Positions 36,083 to 47,549 of a stretch of DNA of 64,000 bases are shown here, piece by piece. Position numbers and translations under genes: made by a program. Under the pieces are notes generated by a model, which worked only from the letters and a program-made list of their open reading frames with translations, ran no database searches and was not told the origin of the DNA. The stretch's first letter is position 1. Every line of letters begins with the position of its first letter. The stretch is from Inia geoffrensis (lineage: Eukaryota; Chordata; Mammalia; Artiodactyla; Iniidae). Where the stretch lies: NCBI GenBank assembly GCA_036417435.1, contig CM070904.1, positions 18,644,835-18,708,834 on the forward strand, given 5' to 3'.

Positions 36083-36480
36083 CTGTATCAGTCAGGTTAT
36101 ACTAGGTTACACGGCAGTAGCTGACAACCCCAGATATCTTAAAAAGCTTAAAACAATCGCTTATTTCTCAATCATGCAAAGTATACTGCCAGTTGTGGCA
36201 CCTTCCAGGTAGCTGTCCTTGGTGTTGCAGCCTGTATCACCTCCTACTTGCATGACCGCCGTAGGAGAGGAAGCGAGAACGTGGAGGATCACTCATCAGT
36301 TCTTAAGCACTTCCACCCAGAAGAGGCCTACACCTCTTTCATTCACATCTCAGGGACAAAAAGATCCCATGAGATGTCCATCCTCAGAGGCTGGGGAAGT
36401 CCAGCCTTCCTGCCTGAAGGAGGGGAAGCAGGAATACTGGGAGGCAGCACTCGTGGCTTCCACACCTGCTTTGCTCCCAA
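36083..36480 (-). mobile_element. Ancient LTR-like repeat, antisense
   Basis: 'tgtatcagtcaggttatact', 'gacaaccccagatatcttaa' and 'cttatttctcaatcatgcaa' mark the reverse complement of an LTR 3' end; 'gcacttccacccagaagagg' follows. Family not resolved. Confidence 0.6.
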
Positions 36481-37330
36481 ATATGAGAAGCTTTGTTATT
36501 GTTTGGTTTTCGGTTTTTGAAACCCCAGCTGTGTCTGGAGTTGTATCCAGACGCTTAGGGGTAAGAATACTTGAATGAATTATCTTGTGAAACACCAGTC
36601 TGGCCACGCTTGTCCCACTTATTCTCTGACATAAATTACTTTTTGAAAGCTACCCTCCAGACACTGTCCTCCAGACACAAAGGTGACCCTCGGGGCTCCA
36701 TCAGCAGTGCACATTCAATAGGTTTCCACTGTAATGAGCCATTCTCATTTCTTTTCATGACTCTTCCTTGTAAATAATGCCAAGTACCTATAAAGCTAGA
36801 GAGTCTTTTGTGGCTTTGGAACCAAGTTTCAAAATGTCTAAACTGATAAGATCATTAGAAAACATTTCCATTTCAACCACTGCACGTGTTAACAGATCAG
36901 AAACTTGAGGTCCAGGAATGAAGTGCCTTACTCAAGAGCACAAAGCTAATTCATGGGTGTTAAGTTGTAACTGTGTAGTTATTTGTTACACAGCAATAGA
37001 AAACTAATACAAAGTTGTAGTCTCCCAAGAGTATTTCTATTTTAACTAGGTAAAAATTAAGACCTAAAGCACTAAAAGCAATAAAAAGACCTTGACATCT
37101 CACAGTCACTATCACATGTAATTCAAAATAAAATGTTAGTTTTTGAAATTACACATACCTTACATGTATGGGATAATTCAAATAAGTTCCTTACAGATTT
37201 TCTGATCTCAAAAGTCTGGATCATTCTATCAAAATAAAATTTTTCTCCTTTCTTTTTTGGTACGAAGATAATCTGTTGATTTTTAAGATAACCCACGATT
37301 GACATTTAAGAATGCTTAAATTTAAAAGTA
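36481..37330. other. Mostly unique DNA with two weak fossils
   Basis: 36875-36960 has MIR-like 'aacagatcagaaacttgagg' and 'agagcacaaagctaattcat'. 36961-37015 has an LTR-end-like 'ttgttacacagcaatagaaa'. The rest is AT-rich and unassigned. Confidence 0.5.
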
Positions 37331-37840
37331 AACATCTTGGTACATATATACAATGGAATATTACTCAGCCATAAAAAAAAGAACAAAATAATGCCATTTG
37401 CAGCAACATGGATGGATCCGGAGATTGTCATACTGAGTGAAGTAAGTCAGACAGCAAAAGACAATTATCACGTGATATTGCGTATATGCAGAATCTAAAA
37501 AAAGGAACAAACGAACTTATCTATAAAACAGAAATAGAGTTACAGATGTAGAAAACAAACTTACAGTTACCAGGGGGTAAGCGGGGGGAGGGACACATTG
37601 GGAGATCGGGACTGACATATACACACTACTGCACATAAAATAGATAACTGATAAGAACCTACTGTACAGCACAGGGAACTCTACTTAATACTCTGGAATG
37701 ACTTATATGGGAAAAGAATCTAAAAAAAGAGTGGATATATGTATAACTGATTCACTTTGCTGTACACCTGAAACTAACACAACATTGTAAATCAACGATA
37801 CTCTGACAACAATTTTTAAAAAATAATGATAAATAAATAA
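37331..37840 (+). mobile_element. L1 3' end, 5'-truncated
   Basis: 'tacaatggaatattactcag', 'atactgagtgaagtaagtca', 'aacagaaatagagttacaga', G-rich 'gggggtaagcggggggaggg', 'gtacagcacagggaactcta' and 'tgtaaatcaacgatactctg': the end of ORF2 and 3' UTR, with an A-rich tail. Confidence 0.93.
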
Positions 37841-38534
37841 AATAAAAAGTAAGCCTACAATTATGGAATTTCAGAAATCGGGATAGGAATGGGGGTGCAG
37901 GGGTGGTTGGGAAAGTGACCCTTCCCTGGGGTCCAGAAACCACGTCAGTTTCAGTTATCCTCCCAGTCAGCAGCCCAGCACCCTGGGTAACCAGGTTTCA
38001 CGGCAGCAGGACTGGAGTAGGTGGCCCCTTTGGGTTTTCTCACTCCTGCATCACTTTTGACTGATATGCCTACTGCCATCCCCTCTGGCTATGTCAGGAA
38101 GCTAAAAGGATTGATCAGATGTCATTAGGACCAGAGGTGAAGCCACACTGGGGTTACCTCTGAGTGGGAGAAAGCCGGAAGGCCAGAGGACTGCTCAGGA
38201 CCCAGGGCCACCAGGCTCAGCTGCGGGCTCCCAGCCAGCGTCCCACTACAGACAGACCTCAAGCTCCTGAGGCAACTCCCCCGCTTCAGGGCAACCACTG
38301 GCACACCCCTCACAGACACTGTTTACAGAAGGGTGACTGGGGACAAAGCAGGGGGAGAGAAATTGAGGGAGTAGGTGTCACACCTGGATGAGAGAGCAAA
38401 CTTCAGGTCACCATGAGGCAGAAATCCAGTTCTACGCACCATGAGCACCTGCAGAGGCCAAGAGGGCCTCCCTCAAAGCAGTCCCGTTGAGGGCAACAGC
38501 ACTGGCCTTGATAGGCTGCCTCCAAATCCCATGG
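37841..38534. other. Unique non-coding DNA
   Basis: GC-richer at 38150-38400. No exon recognised. Confidence 0.5.
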
Positions 38535-38710
38535 CATCACTGGCTACCTGTGACCCTGGGCAAGTTACCTAACTTCTCTAAGCGTCTGTTACCTCATTTG
38601 TAAAATGGGGGTGAAAAGAGTAGCTCCATCATTAGGTGATTTTGAGAATTAAATGACTTAGAACATATAAAGTGCTTGGTCTGATGTCCGGCAGATAGAA
38701 AATACTCAGA
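38535..38710 (-). mobile_element. MIR SINE fossil
   Basis: 'ctgtgaccctgggcaagtta', 'cctcatttgtaaaatggggg', 'agaattaaatgacttagaac' and 'taaagtgcttggtctgatg' match the reverse complement of MIR closely. Confidence 0.93.
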
Positions 38711-39459
38711 CCTCTGTTACCAAGGCGCTCTCTTTCTAACCTTTGGTAAACTTGCTCTCGCCATGGAAGAAAAGAACCGCCATCCTCCAACCTCCCTTCC
38801 ACTCCTGACCTCACTCCCAGCAAGAGCCTTGCTCTTTACCCACTTCCCTTGCTTACAGCATGAAGGCAGGCGCCGTAGTTGAAGTTTACTCTGTGTTTGG
38901 AGGAAGCAGCCTCTGCCGTTGCTTCAGTCCTGTTTTTCGACTTCAGCCACCGGCTCCCACTTCAGCTTGCCCTGAGTTGCCTCCAGGGCAGCAGGCAACT
39001 GATGTGGGCAATTGATTTTTTTTTTTTCTCCTTAATTTGGGGTCAGAGGCAATGGCTTCTTTTAAGCAACGAAAGCATAGCTCTATCTGTTCTCAGTGGG
39101 GAGGAGGTCTGGACTCAGTGTGAGGAGAGGCTGTCTCTCCCCATTCCAAGTTTCCCAGGCAATGAATCTGCTTGGAGGTAAACACGGTAGGCCCAGTTCC
39201 GCAGAAATGTGCAAGCCCTGTGTGCTAACGCCCGTCTGGAGAGAGGAAAACACAGATCCTGCCCTGCCCGAGGCAGTTAGCAAAACCCAGGCCAGCACTG
39301 TGAACTACAACAAAGGCAGTGAGTTGAAAAAGAAGAAACGGAGACAAGAAGAATGTGATTTAAGCTATATGGTCTTTATTTAAAGAGGTGTCCATCTAGC
39401 TGCTTTGAAACCAATATGGAGGAGGGTGATGGAAACACAACCCCAGCCAACTTTCTTTT
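38711..39459. other. Unique non-coding DNA
   Basis: Nothing recognised. Confidence 0.5.
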
Positions 39460-39655
39460 TCTTTTTTTTTAAATTGGGGTAGAGTTGCTTTACACTGCTG
39501 TGTCAGTTTCTGCTGTACAGCAAAGTGAATCAGCTATTCGTATACAGAGATCCCTTCCTTTTTGGATTTCCTTCCCACTTAGGTCACCAGAGAGCATTGA
39601 GTAGAGTTCCCTGTGCTCTGCAGTAGGGTCTCATTAGTTACCTATTCCCAAGCAA
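39460..39655 (-). mobile_element. L1 3' end, antisense
   Basis: Complement of an L1 3' UTR: 'tgtcagtttctgctgtacag', 'caaagtgaatcagctattcg', 'agagttccctgtgctctgca'. T-rich tail side at 39450-39470. Confidence 0.9.
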
Positions 39656-39728
39656 CTTTTGAATCTGATTCACAAAGCTGCATCACACTGGACAGAAAAT
39701 ACTCAGAAGGTCTCTAAATTCACAGTTC

Positions 39729-40207
39729 AAAAATTACATTCCCAAACTTCCCTGGTGGTCCAGGGGTTAAGAATCTGCCTGATACGGCGATGTATGTATA
39801 TGTATCACTGATTCTTTGTTATACAGAAGAAACTAACACACCATTGTAAAGCAATTATACTCCAATAAAGATGTTTAAAAAAAAAAAAAAAAGAATCTGC
39901 CTGCCAATGCAGGGGACATGGGTTCGATTCCTAGTCCAGGAAGATCCCATAGGTGTGGGGCAACTAAGCCCGTATGCCACAACTACTGAGCCTACGCACT
40001 AGAGCCCGCAAGGCGCAACTACTGAGCCCATGCGCCACGACTCCTGAAGCCCACACGCCTAGAGTCTGTGCTCCACAATGAGAAGCCACCGCAATGAGAA
40101 GCCCGTGCACCTCAATGAAGAGTAGCCCCGCTCACCACAACTAGAGAAAGCCCGCGAGCAGCAACGAAGACCCATCACAGCCAAAAAAAAAAAAAAATTA
40201 CATCCCC
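39729..40207 (+). mobile_element. CHR-type SINE, long form, split by a nested L1
   Basis: SINE head 39744-39781, nested L1 at 39782-39890, SINE continues 39891-40193. SINE TSD 'aaaaattacatYccc' type at 39729-39743 and 40194-40207. Both insertion events can be read, SINE first and L1 second. Confidence 0.95.
39782..39890 (+). mobile_element. Tiny 5'-truncated L1 (about 109 bp) nested in a SINE
   Basis: Only the last L1 bases ('tatcactgattctttgttat', 'ttgtaaagcaattatactcc', 'aataaagatg') plus an A-tail. A perfect 13-bp TSD 'aagaatctgcctg' is present at 39769-39781 and 39891-39903, starting at a TT/AA junction as L1 endonuclease prefers. Confidence 0.96.
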
Positions 40208-41424
40208 TTGGTCAACTTTCTAGCTTATTTTTTGGAGGTGCCATCTCCTCTGAGCCCTTCTGCTCTGGATAAGATGAAAATAGAAATAGGGATTCCAGCG
40301 TACTTTTGATTCCCACAGGGCTGGTCTAAATGGCCCTAACGAACTCCAAAATTTCAGGGTCCAGTTGTCTGTCACTCAGAGTCACAGATGGAAAACTTAA
40401 GACTCCAAAAACCTCCATGGATGAAACCAAACAGCAGATACATTATCTGAGCAGCATTAAGTCCGGGAATTTTTTTCTTCTTTCTTTTTCAGTGTAGAAT
40501 CATCCTGTCATCTAACCCTCATGGCTATAACCTGGGGAGCCATTTAGTCGGAAATGTGCTGCTTCCATTTGTCCACGAAGTGGTAGTAATTGGCTCTTTC
40601 CCAAAGCGAGCAACAGCAAGAATGGAAATGTAATTTATTTTTTATTGCTGAGTTGGGCTTTTTCAAACAAATAATTTTTCAAAGATATGCAGACATATCT
40701 TTAGTAGATTTTTCCGATATTTTATTTGTTGAAAAACTTCCATGCCCTTGCATAATTTCAATTATTCAATGGAAAACAGTTTGGGGAATTGCTTCCAGTC
40801 ACTTATTCAGCCCTTTGAATAAGCCATATTTATTACTGGAATTGATTATGTTGTCCATTTGGAGATTAGCTCAGATGAACGGGGATTAGGAGAGAACACA
40901 TTTCAGATCGTTTTTCCTCCTGCAATCACACAGGGGCCCTTTGCTTCTCCGGAGCAGCTCAGAGTCTGGCCTTGCAGGTCCCTGGGGTCCTTGTGGAGAG
41001 GGAGGGCGTCATTGGGGGCGCCGTGTCACTGAACACACAGCAGCTGCAGGCAGCAGAGCTTTGTTGAGTCACAAAACACAAGAAACCTGGAGATGGGCGA
41101 TCACTGGCCCTGGTTCAGGGAATCGACAAAGCCCCAGGCCGACGTCTCAGGATGTTTTTTAACCATAAATGACTGCTGCAAATCAAGTCGTCACATCCAC
41201 AAAGAAGAGTCCAAGGGGAAGGACCACTTCTGCACAGTCTGGCTCTTTTAATTAGAAAATCACAACCTGTTCCAGAAGCCTCCAGCTGGCCTCCACGTAC
41301 CTCCACCCTTGGTCCAAGCTACCGTCTTATCACCCCCATTACGTTCTAGTTTCTCTCCCACCTTCTTCCCCTTGCCCACTTCTGTCTTTTCTCAATATAA
41401 CCAGAGGGAGCACATTCAAGTGAA
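40208..41424. other. Unique DNA, includes an AT-rich conserved-looking block
   Basis: 40560-40890 is free of repeats, AT-rich and of high complexity, with several homeodomain-type TAAT/ATTA cores ('gtagtaattggctc', 'catttattactggaattg'). It could be a regulatory element but the sequence alone cannot show this. 40940-41420 is GC-richer and unassigned. Confidence 0.45.
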
Positions 41425-41915
41425 AATCAGATCACACCACAGCTCTGCCCTGAACTCCAGTAGCTTCCCCACACACTCCAGAGTAAAATCTAAACTCCTC
41501 AGAGGGGCTGAGAAGCCCACATGATCTGGCCATATCCTTCCCTCTCTGACCTCCCCCCACTGCACAATCTTTGCCCACTCTGCTCCAGCTTCCCCACCTC
41601 GGGGCCTTTGCACCTGCTGTTCCCTCTGCCTAGCATGCTGTTCCCTCTATAACTATACAGTTGACTCCCCAACCTTCTGCAACCTTTGCTCATGTTTCAA
41701 CTTTGTGGAGAGAACTTCCCTCACCACACTATTCATAAGTCCAACTTCCCTTCCCCCATTCCCTTCCATGTTTTATTTTCCTGTTTTTGCATAGCATTAC
41801 CTAACATATATACCTATTTATCTTTTTTTATCTGTCTCCTCCAGTGACTAGAACAGAGCCTGGCACATATTAGCTGTTGAGTAACACATGGAAGCATGAA
41901 AGAATGAATGGGACA
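41425..41915 (+). mobile_element. L2 LINE 3' end
   Basis: 'gcctttgcacctgctgttcc', 'ctctgcctagcatgctgttc', 'gagagaacttccctcaccac', 'gtgactagaacagagcctgg' and 'cacatattagctgttgagta' follow the L2 3' UTR order. Confidence 0.9.
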
Positions 41916-42006
41916 GAACTGGTTTGCAAGGCCTCTACTAGCAAGTATTTATGTGGTACTCTGGCCTCTAGAGCAACAGCAAAAGCCTATCAGGAGAAAG
42001 GGATCC

Positions 42007-42158
42007 AGGAATGACTTTTTTCTTTTTTTTGGCCACGTCATGCGGCTCGTGGGATCTTAGATCCTAGTTCCCCGACCAGGGATCGAACCCAGGCCCTTGG
42101 CAGTGAAAGCGCAAAGTCCTAACCACTGGACCTCCAGGGAATTCCCTAGGAGTGACTT
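42007..42158 (-). mobile_element. Short-form SINE
   Basis: T-rich tail, 'ggccacgtcatgcggctcgt', B-box complement 'gggatcgaaccc', ending 'ctccagggaattccc'. 11-bp TSD 'aggaRtgactt' at 42007-42017 and 42148-42158, one mismatch. Confidence 0.94.
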
Positions 42159-42534
42159 CTGAGTGGTCGACAAATAGTGAACACCATATATATACACCAG
42201 CCCTTCTCCATTAATACAAATTCCCAATCTGCAACTACGTGTGAATGACTGTAGCAAAACTGATCAAATTAATTCTGGTTTTTCTTACTAAGTGAGGATT
42301 CCAAAGGTTAGTTAGTGTAGGGGAAAAGAGAAAAAAATAAAAACAGGGCATAGGCCTTGATAGACATATTATGTGTTATTCATTCTTTAAATCCCCAAAA
42401 CAGCTCCAGAGGAAAGCAGAGTTAGGAGACATTGGGTAATGTGTTCACAGACCCTCAGCGGAGGTGTGATGCTGGGGGTTTTAGCCTCCAGAGAAGGTGC
42501 TGGACACCCCATGGTGGAGACGTGCGCTGTCCAG
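42159..42534. other. Unique DNA
   Basis: A weak MIR-like trace at 42370-42450. Otherwise nothing recognised. Confidence 0.45.
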
Positions 42535-42850
42535 CCGAAGTCGTCAGCCGCAGGTGGCTATGGAGTGCTTGAAATGTGGCTGGTCCAACTTGCGATGCGG
42601 TGTCAGGGCAAATACAGTACATGCTAGATTTTGATGACTCAACAGGAAAAAAAATGTAAACTACCTCACTAATACCTTTTCATACTGATTACATGAAACT
42701 AGTTAGGATATACTGGGTTGAACAAAATGTGTGATTAAAGTTAATTAGACCTGTTTGTTTTTACTTTTTTAATGTGGCTACCAGAAAATTTTAAAACACA
42801 TTTGTGGCTCACGTTATATTTCTGTTGGACAGAATGGACAAGTCATCACA
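42535..42850 (-). mobile_element. Ancient DNA-transposon-like repeat
   Basis: 'gtggctatggagtgcttgaa', 'aatgtggctggtccaacttg', 'aatgtggctaccagaaaatt' and 'tgtggctcacgttatatttc'. The ends 'gctgtccagcc' and 'ctgttggacag' are roughly inverted repeats. A common mammalian fossil whose family name I cannot fix. Confidence 0.6.
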
Positions 42851-42854
42851 CTAT

Positions 42855-42995
42855 ACTGTCATTATTTGTTTTACCTCTGTCTCACCCACCAGACCAGGAG
42901 CTCAAGGAGAATGGAAAGAGTGCCTTCCAATGCCCAGACAGAGGCTTTATGGTAAATATTCCACAAATGCCTGTTGAATGAATGAAGCTATGACA
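42855..42995 (+). mobile_element. L2 LINE 3' end
   Basis: 'tgtcattatttgttttacct', 'agaccaggagctcaaggaga' and the terminal 'ctgttgaatgaatgaa' are an L2 3' terminus. Confidence 0.85.
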
Positions 42996-43339
42996 AAAAA
43001 GAAAAAAAACTACAGCTATTTAATGATTCTGAAGTAATTACAAAATCACTTGGAATTATATGTTATGAATTGCTATTGAATTGACCATTAATCTGTTGGG
43101 TGTCGAGATGAATTTCAATACATATATGGTTGGTTTGTACGTCCATATATTCTCACAGACATAGATAAAATGAATATTCCGAAAATACACTGAACGTTAT
43201 GCATGTGAACCTGAGCTGGCACATTTACCTTGTGGGTGAGTTGGGCAGGCTACTAACTTATAAAATGTTATAAGTGACTTTTGCCCTTTCTCAGAATTTG
43301 ACTGTGTAGTCAGCTCTTCCATCTACTTCCTTGCTACCC

Positions 43340-43480
43340 AGTGGCTGATCCAAGGGAGTATCACCTGGGAGCCTGTTAGAAATGCAGAACTTCTGGTTGC
43401 ACCCCAAAGTTACTAAATCAGAACAAGAACTCTAGTCAATTGTATGCGCATAGAATTTGAGAGGCCTGAGCTATGTGTGT
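43340..43480 (+). mobile_element. MER5A (hAT-Charlie)
   Basis: 'gggagtatcacctgggagcc', 'tgttagaaatgcagaacttc' and 'actaaatcagaacaagaact' match MER5A; right end eroded. 42996-43339 on its left is unassigned. Confidence 0.85.
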
Positions 43481-44319
43481 TTGCTTCTCAACTCTAAGGA
43501 AGAGGGCCACCTGGGAACTTGGCTATCACTCCTTTCCATTTTTCACACCTCTTTTTGCTACAAATGGTTGCACATTCACTTTGTGGAAGATGCTATCCTA
43601 GGCCCGCAGATCCAAGGATGAACTAGGCACATGGCTCTTGGTTCTGTGGCTTGTGTCTCCCCTTACTGAGCCCTCACTCTTTGTGGGACAGCTGGATACA
43701 CCGGGTACTAGAGTTCCAGTGAGCGCTACAGGAGGGCGGACTGGAGTGAGAAGGCAGAAACAGTAGAATGGCCCCATATCTGCAGTGAGCCTGGAGACAG
43801 CTGCTTCATGCTCTTGCATCTGAGCGTGTCCAGAGGAGAGGCAGCAGCCAACACTCTTCTTCTTGCCAAGAAAAAAACTTCCCCAGAATATGCCCGTTTC
43901 CATAGAGACCCAAGAACCGGCAAAGCCTCCATCAGCTTTCTGGTCCCCAGGCTCCCGTGCAAGCGACCTAATTCCCCTTTGTCTGGGTCTCTGGCATAGC
44001 GTGAGTTTTCTTACTCTGGGGAAATGCAGGGTATTTTAGTCACAGCTGCATGTTCCTGGAGAGCAAGATCAACTCAAACTCCATCTCAGCAGCAGCCCTC
44101 AGACACTCTGTGGCTGGCGAATTGTGCCGCAGTCTCAATGAACTCTCACCCAAACAATGAGGAAAGTCAACTCCCAGATTCCTTTTCCGCTATTTCTACA
44201 ATTACAATTGCATCCACTTCATCAATAAAATTTCTTGAGCACCTTTGTTGTTTACTATAAAGAATACAGAGATTGTCCTTCTTAACAAGAGAAACTGATG
44301 TCTAAACTAACAGCAGCTT
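43481..44319. other. Unique non-coding DNA
   Basis: Short open frames only. Nothing recognised. Confidence 0.5.
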
Positions 44320-44820
44320 AAAACTTTCCCATGGCTCCCGTTGGCTCATACATGGAAATTATTCCACAAACTCTTGGCCTGCCAGGGTCTGTGTCCTGGG
44401 CGGGCCCCTGGCTCACATCCCCTACCTCTTGCCTGCTCTCAGCACTCCAGCCTCGCTGAAATGTTCTTCCCACCTCCCACCTCCTCTGCCCCTCTTTTGA
44501 CCTAGTAAACTCCTTTCATCCAGATCACAGCTCAGGAAAAAAAAAAAAAAAAGGGGGCAGGGGACTTCCCTGGAGATCCAGTGGTTAAGACTCCACACTT
44601 CCAATGTAGGGGGTGTGGGTTCGATCCCTGGTCGGGGAACTCAGATCCCACAGGCCAAGCGGCCAAAAAAAAAAAAAAACACCACAGCTCAGAGATCACT
44701 TCTTCAGGGAACCTTCCAGGTGCCCAGCGGCCTGCATTATCTGGGTCCCTGTCCTGTGCTCATGGAGTCTTTCTCCTTCCTTACACTCTCTTCCCGCATC
44801 CCTTAGGGTGTGCGCCTCTT
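44320..44820 (+). mobile_element. L2 LINE fossil, split by a SINE
   Basis: 'cttgcctgctctcagcactc', 'gctgaaatgttcttcccacc' and 'tcatccagatcacagctcag', then after the SINE 'cttcttcagggaaccttcca': the L2 3' region. Confidence 0.82.
44526..44692 (+). mobile_element. Short-form SINE with unusual 5' extension
   Basis: SINE body starts 'ggacttccctggagatccag' (44562), B-box-like 'gggttcgatccc', A15 tail. Perfect 10-bp TSD 'cacagctcag' at 44526-44535 and 44683-44692. The insert therefore includes 26 extra 5' nt, 'g', A-run and 'gggggcagg' (44536-44561), before the SINE head. Confidence 0.93.
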
Positions 44821-44974
44821 TCCTGACCGATTCAGACTTTATTCTATAGACTACGGAATCTGAAAGTTTTCAAGCAAAGGAGAGATAAGATTAAAGCTAG
44901 GGGAAGATAAATTCAGCAGCTGTGGGCAGAGTATATTAAACAAAGGAAGACACTGCATGCACAGAGAAGAGACT

Positions 44975-45175
44975 GGAATGGTTATCTGTTAAATGCCAGG
45001 CCTGGGGGTGTTCTTAAAGTATTATCTTATTGGTTCTTCATCATATATCTATGAGGGAGGCTTTGCTGTCCCCATTCTTTAGTTGAAGAGACTGAGACTA
45101 AGAGAGGTTTAATAACTTGCTCAAGGCCACATAGCTGGAAGGCCCAGGCCTGCTTGGCTCCTCTAAGCACCTGCC
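44975..45175 (+). mobile_element. MIR SINE fossil
   Basis: 'tgttaaatgccaggcctggg', 'ctttgctgtccccattcttt', 'gagactgagactaagagagg' and 'taacttgctcaaggccacat' follow the MIR core. Confidence 0.92.
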
Positions 45176-45260
45176 TTCCAGGGAAGCTATTGTGAAAGTT
45201 CCTTTATGAGAAGATAGTAGAAAGGAAAGAACTGACCTGACAGGGATTATAGGTGAAAAT

Positions 45261-45424
45261 CAACAGAATTAATTAATTTATTTATTTTTTGCGGTACGCG
45301 GGCTCACGGGCTCAGCCGCTCCGCAGCACGTGGGATCTTCCCGGACCGGGGCACAAACCCGTGTCCCCTGCATCGGCAGGCGGACTCTCAACCACTGCGC
45401 CACCAGGGAAGCCCCAACAGAATT
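45261..45424 (-). mobile_element. CHR-type SINE, short form, internal deletion
   Basis: Both ends present ('ttttgcggtacgcgggctca' and 'gccaccagggaagcccc'), but about 66 bp of the middle (the part with 'ggcctctcccgttgcggagc' in sister copies) is absent. TSD 'caacagaatt' at 45261-45270 and 45415-45424. Confidence 0.95.
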
Positions 45425-46484
45425 TATTGATGATTATGTGTGGGGATTGGAGTATGAGAGAGGAATTCATCCAAGATGACTGAAGTTCTCTGCGGGTCGC
45501 TAACTTCTGGAAGCATTTCTGACACGCCTCCCTTGTGTTCCCTTGGCACTTTGTGTATCCCCCTACCCCTGCAGCACAGCACTCTTCATAGAGTTTTACA
45601 GTTCCCAGTCTGTTTGCCTGTCTTCACCATCAAGGCCATGTCTGTGCAGTCAGGGAAGCAGACAACCTGAAAGTGCTCGGTGAAGACTTGCTACCTGAAT
45701 ACAACGTGATAAATGAACAAAGGACTGGGCCATCAGGGAGAGTGAGGTTGCCAACAACACATTCACAGAGGGAAGTGCCTGGAGCAAAATGCCAAGGATC
45801 AGCCAGCCAGAGCAGGCAGGGCAGTTCTCTGGGGCTCACCTGGCGTGTTTGCCTGTGAGGACTTTTGTGACTTAATCCCACTAAAGAACAGAACTTTTCC
45901 AGGTGAGAGTTAGGTGACTAGATGGGGCAGGGCTGCAACATCCAGCCTTAGAGGGGACAGAGCTCAGTACGTCCAAGGCTACATACAGAGCAATAATGCC
46001 ACAGCTGCAAACCGCAGGGTGCCTCTTGGTGATTTGTTCTTTGGTAGATTTGGCATTTGAAGAACAATCTATGCCACAACTTGTGAAACTTTAACAGCAT
46101 GAAGGATTGGTTTCCCTTGAGAGTTTGCAAGCGTGCTCTTTGGAAAGAGAATCCACAGGTTGGCTCTTAAAATGGCATCTACCTCAAACTTTCTCTGTTC
46201 CCCATGTAGGGAAGGATCAAAGAGTCCCTCGGACCTGTGATCACCACTCTGTTCCCTCTGGAAGTTGCAAAATCTCTTCCTCACACTCCAGGGGAGTCTC
46301 AATATCTCCCCGACATCTTTCTGTGTCAACTGTAGACAACGTCTCCATTACCTCCTGAACAAAACATGGGTGGCAGTCACCTCCTTCTAATCTGCTTCCA
46401 GTATTTTTCCCCTCCTCACCTCCCTCTCCACGCTATTAGTAGGTAAGTTTTTCCAAACACTGGTCAGGACTCAGAGCAGAAAGC
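45425..46484. other. Unique non-coding DNA
   Basis: Overlapping short frames on both strands, none recognisable. Confidence 0.5.
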
Positions 46485-46830
46485 ACAGTGCCTTAAGCTG
46501 GCATTCAAGACCCTCCCTGCTGCGCCGGTCACCACCCTCCCTGGACTTACCTTCTCCTGACCCTCTCTTCATGTTCACCGGCCACAGTCATGCCAGTTCC
46601 TAGTTCCTCCCAAAACCCGTCCTCTGCTTTCCAGCCATATTGTCACTCCCAGCCCATAATGTCTTCTCTCCAAGTACCCTGTCAAAATCCTACAGGCCTT
46701 CCAGAATTTGCTCAAATGCCCCTTCCTCCCTGAAACTGATCCCAACTGTCTCAGTGAAAACTAACCCTTTCCTTTGAATAGACTCCTACAGGACCTCTTT
46801 TTCATCACTTATGAAATTTTTCAGAAGATT
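46485..46830 (+). mobile_element. L2 LINE fossil
   Basis: 'ttcaagaccctccctgctgc', 'ctctgctttccagccatatt', 'ccagaatttgctcaaatgcc' and 'ccttcctccctgaaactgat' match the L2 3' region. Confidence 0.85.
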
Positions 46831-47549
46831 GTCTGATATTGGAGCTAGTTCCATGAAAGTTAGTGAGAGTAGCCCCATTGCATGATGGTTTCATTTTTGT
46901 GTCATAAAATTCGTTGGTAAATAGCAATCTACTCATGCTCTGCACATCAATGTGTTGTTCTGGTGTTCTTTGCAACCTAAGTTTCTGTAGTTAGTGATCC
47001 TAATTAAGACTATTAGCATATCAAAGGAATTTTTTAGAAAAACAACAATTACCTTTAAAATTTTCACAATTTGTTAACATTGTGAAGCTCAATAAACAGT
47101 TTTTTTCTGCTTACAAGTCTTTCACAAAAGCTTTGAAATCCCAAGTGAGTGGAAATAGAATGAGTGACCATTTTTCCACTTTTTTTCCTTTTCTTCTTTC
47201 TCCTTTCTCTAGTAAGAAAGAGAGTCCATAAAGGTTTTAAGGGCAGCCAACTCAAAATCTCATTATCAATTGTTTCCTCCCTCTTGAATAATTCTCAGCT
47301 TGCAAGAATATCCTAGAATCTCCATATTTAACAATAATCTCCATATTTCTCTTAACCTAGTCCCCTCTTCCAGAAGTGGCACCAGCAAAACTTCTCAGAA
47401 AGAATTGTTCATATACATTCTATCTCTACTTTTTCATTGCCTAGTCTCTATTTTTAATTAAATTTATATTTATATGGTGTTATAAATATAAATTCATTGC
47501 GGGAAGTTAGAAAATACAGATAGGCTCTGAGAAAATTAAAAGTATCCAT
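46831..47549. other. Unique AT-rich DNA
   Basis: Nothing recognised. Pyrimidine-rich at 47175-47212. Confidence 0.5.

Noticed and set aside
36219..36607. Frames of 85-119 codons on both strands
   Set aside because: They overlap an antisense LTR-like repeat and each other; no protein similarity recognised.
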